Translations under genes and position numbers: made by a program
NCBI GenBank assembly: GCA_028023455.1
Contig: JAQFVV010000042.1
Coordinates: 8,393,922 to 8,457,921, forward strand
Length of the DNA: 64,000 nt
Origin: Epiperipatus broadwayi
Taxonomy: Eukaryota; Onychophora; Udeonychophora; Euonychophora; Peripatidae
Direction of reading: 5' to 3'
Shown: in pieces, positions 59,871 to 64,000 of the stretch
Position numbering within the stretch: the first letter of the stretch is position 1
How the letters are laid out: each line of letters opens with the position of its first letter
Notes under the pieces: model-generated
Seen by the model: the letters and a program-made list of their open reading frames with translations, nothing else
The model's database searches: none
What the model was told of the DNA's origin: nothing

Positions 59871-60924
59871 TCTCATAAATACTCTGTACATATGAATGTT
59901 ATGACCACATGTATCCAGAAATTTGCAATCTGGAATAGTTATTAAATGAGCATTCAACTTGTATTTTTACATAAAATTAAACTATGATGATATATCAGTC
60001 GCCAAAGTAATATTAATATAATTTTGGACTTGGTGACCATAGCTGGATATACGTTTATGATCGAAATCAAATTTTAATGATAATTTTTGATTATTCTTTA
60101 AATTTAATTTAATGAGTTTATCAATAAATCATTACAGTAAATACTTTTCTTTCCTCTTATTTTACTTGGAATCTCTTTAGTTATAAATATAGCACAAAAT
60201 TAAATTCAGCAATGCCACCTATAAGTTCACAATGTAGTAAATAGATAGATGGCTCTTTTCCAAATTAACTGAATTTTTTGCTCAAAATATTAATAATAAA
60301 TCAGAATTTCATATTAATCACATACGAACAATTTTTAAACAAATGAGAACTAGGAAGCAATTTACAAATGATTAGTTAATATATTGAATTTAAAATAAGC
60401 AAATCAATAATTATATATTTTTAAATCTTACATAAAATTACTATTGTATATTCAATAGAAATGATAATATTAAAAATATATTGCGTTATATGAAAAATCT
60501 CATAGTGCCATATAAATATTTTAATATATTTCCTCTAAAGGTAAAAACGCAGTGTATATACAGATAATTTCTATTTTTATCTATACCTTACGTTAACATT
60601 TTTCTTGGTACAAAAAAAAAAAGCGTAGTTCAAAGACAATTGTGATAAAATGCTGATAATTTATCTTAACGAATAAAAAGAATCAAAATTAATTATCTGA
60701 TGTCATTGCTGCTTCTACCATCGTAAGTATTAACATAGTTAAAATGTAAATAGAAACATTATATATCTGCATAGTGTGTATTTATATATATATATATTCA
60801 GACACATATGCTCATATTACATTTGTATATCCTTGCATGTAAACAAAGTTTCAATGTTAATATGGTATTTTCTAGCGGTTTGGTTTGAGTTTAAATAATC
60901 TATTGCATATAATTTTTGTGTGTA
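59871..60924. other. AT-rich spacer
   Basis: Nothing recognised; a (TA)n run lies near 60785. Confidence 0.55.
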
Positions 60925-61092
60925 CAGTGGCATATCTAGAATTTTTGGATTCTTATGCAAAATTTCAAAGAAAGACTTAAATATTTGTACTATATATATC
61001 CTAATATTTTTTAAAAATATATATAGAAAACAAAAATTCCTTTAAAACCTAGGGGTCCAATCTTGATTTGTTCTAAAATAGCTATGCCACTG
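60925..61092. mobile_element. hAT-like MITE, 168 bp
   Basis: The ends are inverted repeats CAGTGGCATATCTA (left) and, on the complementary strand, CAGTGGCATAGCTA (right), the classic hAT terminal pattern CAGxGGCxTAxCTA. The interior is non-coding. The flanking 8-mers (TGTGTGTA and TGTTATAT) match poorly, so the 8-bp duplication expected for hAT is decayed. It is a non-autonomous copy that would need a hAT transposase encoded elsewhere. Confidence 0.65.
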
Positions 61093-62354
61093 TGTTATAT
61101 AATTACGGCAATATTGATATATAATTTTTAACATAGCATTTTACTTTTATAAAATGTATTTACTATGTGTATATGCGCATGTATATGTGTGTGAATACAT
61201 TTTTCAATTGTGTTTAGTATTTTTAGCATTTGTATATATCAATATTAATCACACCTTTATCCAAAAATTAGCCTAATAATTTGTTTGCAACCGCAAGACA
61301 TAAGTTATTAAAGACAATTCTGAAGTATTTTTAATAAATTATATAAAATGAAATTCCTAAATTTTGAAATAAAATGGATAATAAATGTTACAAAATATTT
61401 GACCTATTGACCTTCTAACAGATATTTTATCTAATGTTTATTTTCATATAAAGTTATTAAAATTTGGTATAATAAATATTAGATTTAGTATACTGTACTT
61501 AAAAATAATGTTTAGCTTATTAAAAGACAAATATTTATAATATGTAATGTATCTTTGAAGATATAAATTCTCATTCACAAATAGGATGTTTTTTCTAATT
61601 TTTAAAAAAATTCATGATAATTGAGTTAATAAATAATTCTGTAAATTTGACCAATCATAAACTATCCCATCACAAAAGTCTATGACGAGTCTAAGCCTGG
61701 TTAGCCTATATTCAGATTTTAGTATCTTGTAATTATAAATATCATTACTGATAATGTAATATCTATAAGATTATCAAAAAAATATTATAAATCATTTGTT
61801 TAGTAAGCCAGCTATTTAAATAATATTGTTACATCTGTAAAATAAATACTGGCAACAAAAAAAGTCTATTATGAAGATCTGCTCATATTATTCATTTTGT
61901 GTAAAATCCATTTTTTAAATTTATATATTTACAAAGAGATATCTTTACATTTGAGTAGTAGATTGATTAATAAATAATGAAATAATTGCTAAAGAACTGA
62001 TAATCAAATCTACATTGTTCTCATTAATAATATTCCAAATATCTTTAATCCTTACAAGATCTCATAAACAATCTCTATGAATCTTACATCATTTAGATCT
62101 CTCGTCCATCAGACCGAATCAATCATCTGGACATTGAGAAAAAGTGATACCATTCTTCTATGTATTTTCAAGTCTCTTTCTTTGAATATTTTTCAATGTG
62201 ATTTATGTAAATAAAATTAAAAAAATATTAAAGCTTTTATCTGGAAACAATCTGCTGATTTATCCTCAATTATTAGGAATTTAAATATTCTATTTTAAAT
62301 ACTGTTAATTATACGAAAACACAAACTTACTTATTTTTTATCACATGTCTAAAA
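61093..62354. other. AT-rich spacer
   Basis: Nothing recognised. Confidence 0.55.
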
Positions 62355-62364
62355 ACATCTCATT

Positions 62365-62512
62365 AAAACAGGCAAAACTCTCCATACAATATTACCATTC
62401 AATGCAAGCCAGAGTAATCAATAGATGCCAGAAGGCTTGTGCATAAAATCTCCATCTAGTGCTTACTCATCCAATAAGAAATGGTGATCATGTGATGTTT
62501 ATTGGCTTAAAT
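62365..62512 (+). mobile_element. F1 copy, internally deleted, with 10-bp target-site duplication
   Basis: ACATCTCATT occurs at 62355-62364 and 62513-62522. The 148-bp insert begins AAAACAGGCAAAACTCTCC and keeps the first half of the F1 body up to CTCATCCAATA. It then jumps to AGAAATGGTGATCATGTGATG and ends TTTATTGGCTTAAAT. Its end agrees with the deleted copy at 36154-36219, defining the F1 termini. Confidence 0.8.
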
Positions 62513-62522
62513 ACATCTCATT

Positions 62523-63330
62523 GAGTGCTAAGACTTACATTGGATGGGATAAAAGTGATAAGGATAAAAAAATATTTTATATGCTGCTTGTACTTTATTC
62601 TGATAATACCTATAACATGTAATTACTATTTTATAATCAAGGTAGGCACTTTTTTTATAAATGAAACTCACTATTGACTATCAACATTTACTAGATAATG
62701 TGATTTAACTTTCTAGCCCATATCAAATAAAGATTTAAAAGACTAAGTTGAACAAAATTGTTTCCTAGTCAATGCCTTCCATTTCTAGAACATTAAAGTT
62801 TTTGAGTATATTTAAGTCTCCTTACCTAAGTTTCACATTTAACTTACATGTGACCATATCTACAAGACATTGCAAAATCAATTATTTCAACCTAATTTAT
62901 AATTCAGTTTGCATTTTATGTGAAAATGATGATCGAATAATTTATTTAAAGATTGCAAAATTTTCTAGCTATTCTTAATATAGTGATCTTGAAAAAATAA
63001 AATGAATATTCACTCTACTCATGGTATAGTTAGAATTTTTAGGTCCTGGTACATAGTTTTAACAAGACACTTTTTCATATACATATAAAACAAAAGGGCC
63101 CTTGAAAATCAAGACTCCCATATATATTACTAGCTTTGCTTCATGGCAGCAATGTGATTGATAGTGCCTGCAGCAATGAATCCTTAAATGATCTATATTA
63201 TCTATTGATGACATTAATGCTTAGAATATGCTAGTCTCCAAATTTTCTAAGTGTACATTCAGGTAACTGAAAACTTTATTTTTTTAATTTTTTTATCATT
63301 TCTTGAAAAATAATACATTAATGATACTAT
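62523..63330. other. AT-rich spacer
   Basis: A 68-codon plus frame at 62772-62978 is unrecognised. Nothing else was seen. Confidence 0.5.
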
Positions 63331-63760
63331 TAAAAGAAATTTGAACTCAGTCTTTCAAGATTTCTTCAGTCATCCATTTCATCTTATACAAATCATAGAC
63401 ATGACCACACACATGTTAAAAAAAAAGATCTCTAATATATATATTTTATGCTAAACCAGCACTCATCTGTTGGTTTGGATCACCATCTCTCTCACACATA
63501 TTTATAATCAGTACTTGGTTTATATTAAGATAGAAAATCTTCAAACTTTAATGGACAAGCTTCAATCTTCACTCTCCAACCATTCATATCATTGAAAATC
63601 TGATGGTTGTTCAAAACCCTTATTTGTCAATTTTGTTGTCATACCCATGTTGACCATAAGTCATTCTGACCTCTCATATGTAGGACCTTAAGACCATTTA
63701 AATATATGGAAGGGAGATGGGCAGATTAAAGGTTGAATCTGTAATATCTAAATACAAATA
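63331..63760 (+). repeat. F2 half-element (monomer)
   Basis: It follows the copy at 23541-23940 block by block: AATTTGAACTCAGTCTTTC, CTAAACCAGCACTCATC, GGTTTATATTAAGATAG, CTTTAATGGACAAGCTTC, ATCATTGAAAATCTGATG, CTGACCTCTCATATGTAGGA, GGTTGAATCTGTAATATC. There is no inverted partner in the window. Confidence 0.75.
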
Positions 63761-63775
63761 TAGTATATATATATA

Positions 63776-63830
63776 TTCAAGCTAAATGTAATTAGAAGAG
63801 ATTTGAACCCAGAATTTCCATCTCCAATTA
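63776..63830 (+). repeat. F2 terminal fragment
   Basis: CAAGCTAAATGTAATTAGAA followed by GAGATTTGAACCCAGAATTTCC matches the arm end of the miniature copy at 36827-36985. It breaks off after about 50 bp. Confidence 0.6.
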
Positions 63831-64000
63831 ACAATAAAGAAGAAATCTTTCCCCACTATTAATATTTTTCTTGTAAATATATTTAATAATGTAAAGAAAA
63901 GCTCATTAAAGTTTATGATGAAACTCTAAAAATGAGCTGATATAACTGATTGATGCTAAGAGGGTGGCAACCAATGGCAAACTCTCATGGTAATATAGAA
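63831..64000. other. Window end, unassigned
   Basis: The last 60 bases (GGCAAACTCTCATGG near 63977) faintly resemble an F1 end but are too short to call. Confidence 0.3.

Overview
The window is AT-rich, intron-like or intergenic metazoan DNA dominated by retroelements. I find no complete host gene, no rRNA, no CRISPR and no bacterial-style operon. The only long open frames belong to a non-LTR retrotransposon. Its proteins (an endonuclease of the type often annotated as 'craniofacial development protein 2-like', and its partner reverse transcriptase), together with tRNA-derived SINE-like elements and long AT-rich spacers, suggest a large invertebrate genome. A mollusc, possibly a cephalopod, is my best guess, but this is inference and not proven by the sequence.

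Layout. 1-8.65 kb: a foldback/SINE-like repeat (called F1 here) cut by the window edge, a weak reverse-transcriptase relic, a 0.5-kb foldback near 5.5-6.0 kb and long AT-rich spacers. 8.65-11.3 kb: another F1 copy next to an antisense, 3'-truncated copy of LINE A. 14.2-14.7 kb: a Penelope-like GIY-YIG relic. 17.0-23.9 kb: several F2 foldbacks (one with an exact 13-bp target-site duplication), relics of a third LINE (LINE C), and a CpG-retaining tract around 18.5-19.9 kb holding a multi-stem structure. 29.6-29.9 kb: an exon-like open frame. 36.1-40.4 kb: a cluster of insertions, including an essentially full-length LINE A (37126-40425) bounded by an exact 12-bp target-site duplication and disrupted by only one visible frameshift. 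42.2-46.9 kb: an F3 element with a 14-bp duplication, then a second antisense LINE A copy containing three nested insertions, each with its own duplication: a tRNA-like SINE, a 1.5-kb poly(A)-tailed retrocopy and a short F3 copy. 49.2-53.8 kb: a large F2 palindrome followed by a decayed LINE B (L1/Tx1-like, with a zinc-knuckle C-terminus). 53.8-64 kb: a 98-bp tandem duplication, more F1/F2 copies, one hAT-like MITE and AT-rich spacers.

How the parts relate. LINE A is the only element that still looks close to coding-competent. The F1, F2 and F3 repeats and the nested inserts carry 10-17 bp (up to 24 bp) target-site duplications like those of the LINE A copies. The most economical reading is that LINE machinery of the LINE A kind mobilised them. 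The most interesting observation is that F2 (and partly F1 and F3) are long palindromes that nevertheless carry retroposition-type duplications plus a one-sided tail. They therefore behave like inverted-dimer retroposons rather than classical DNA-transposon MITEs.
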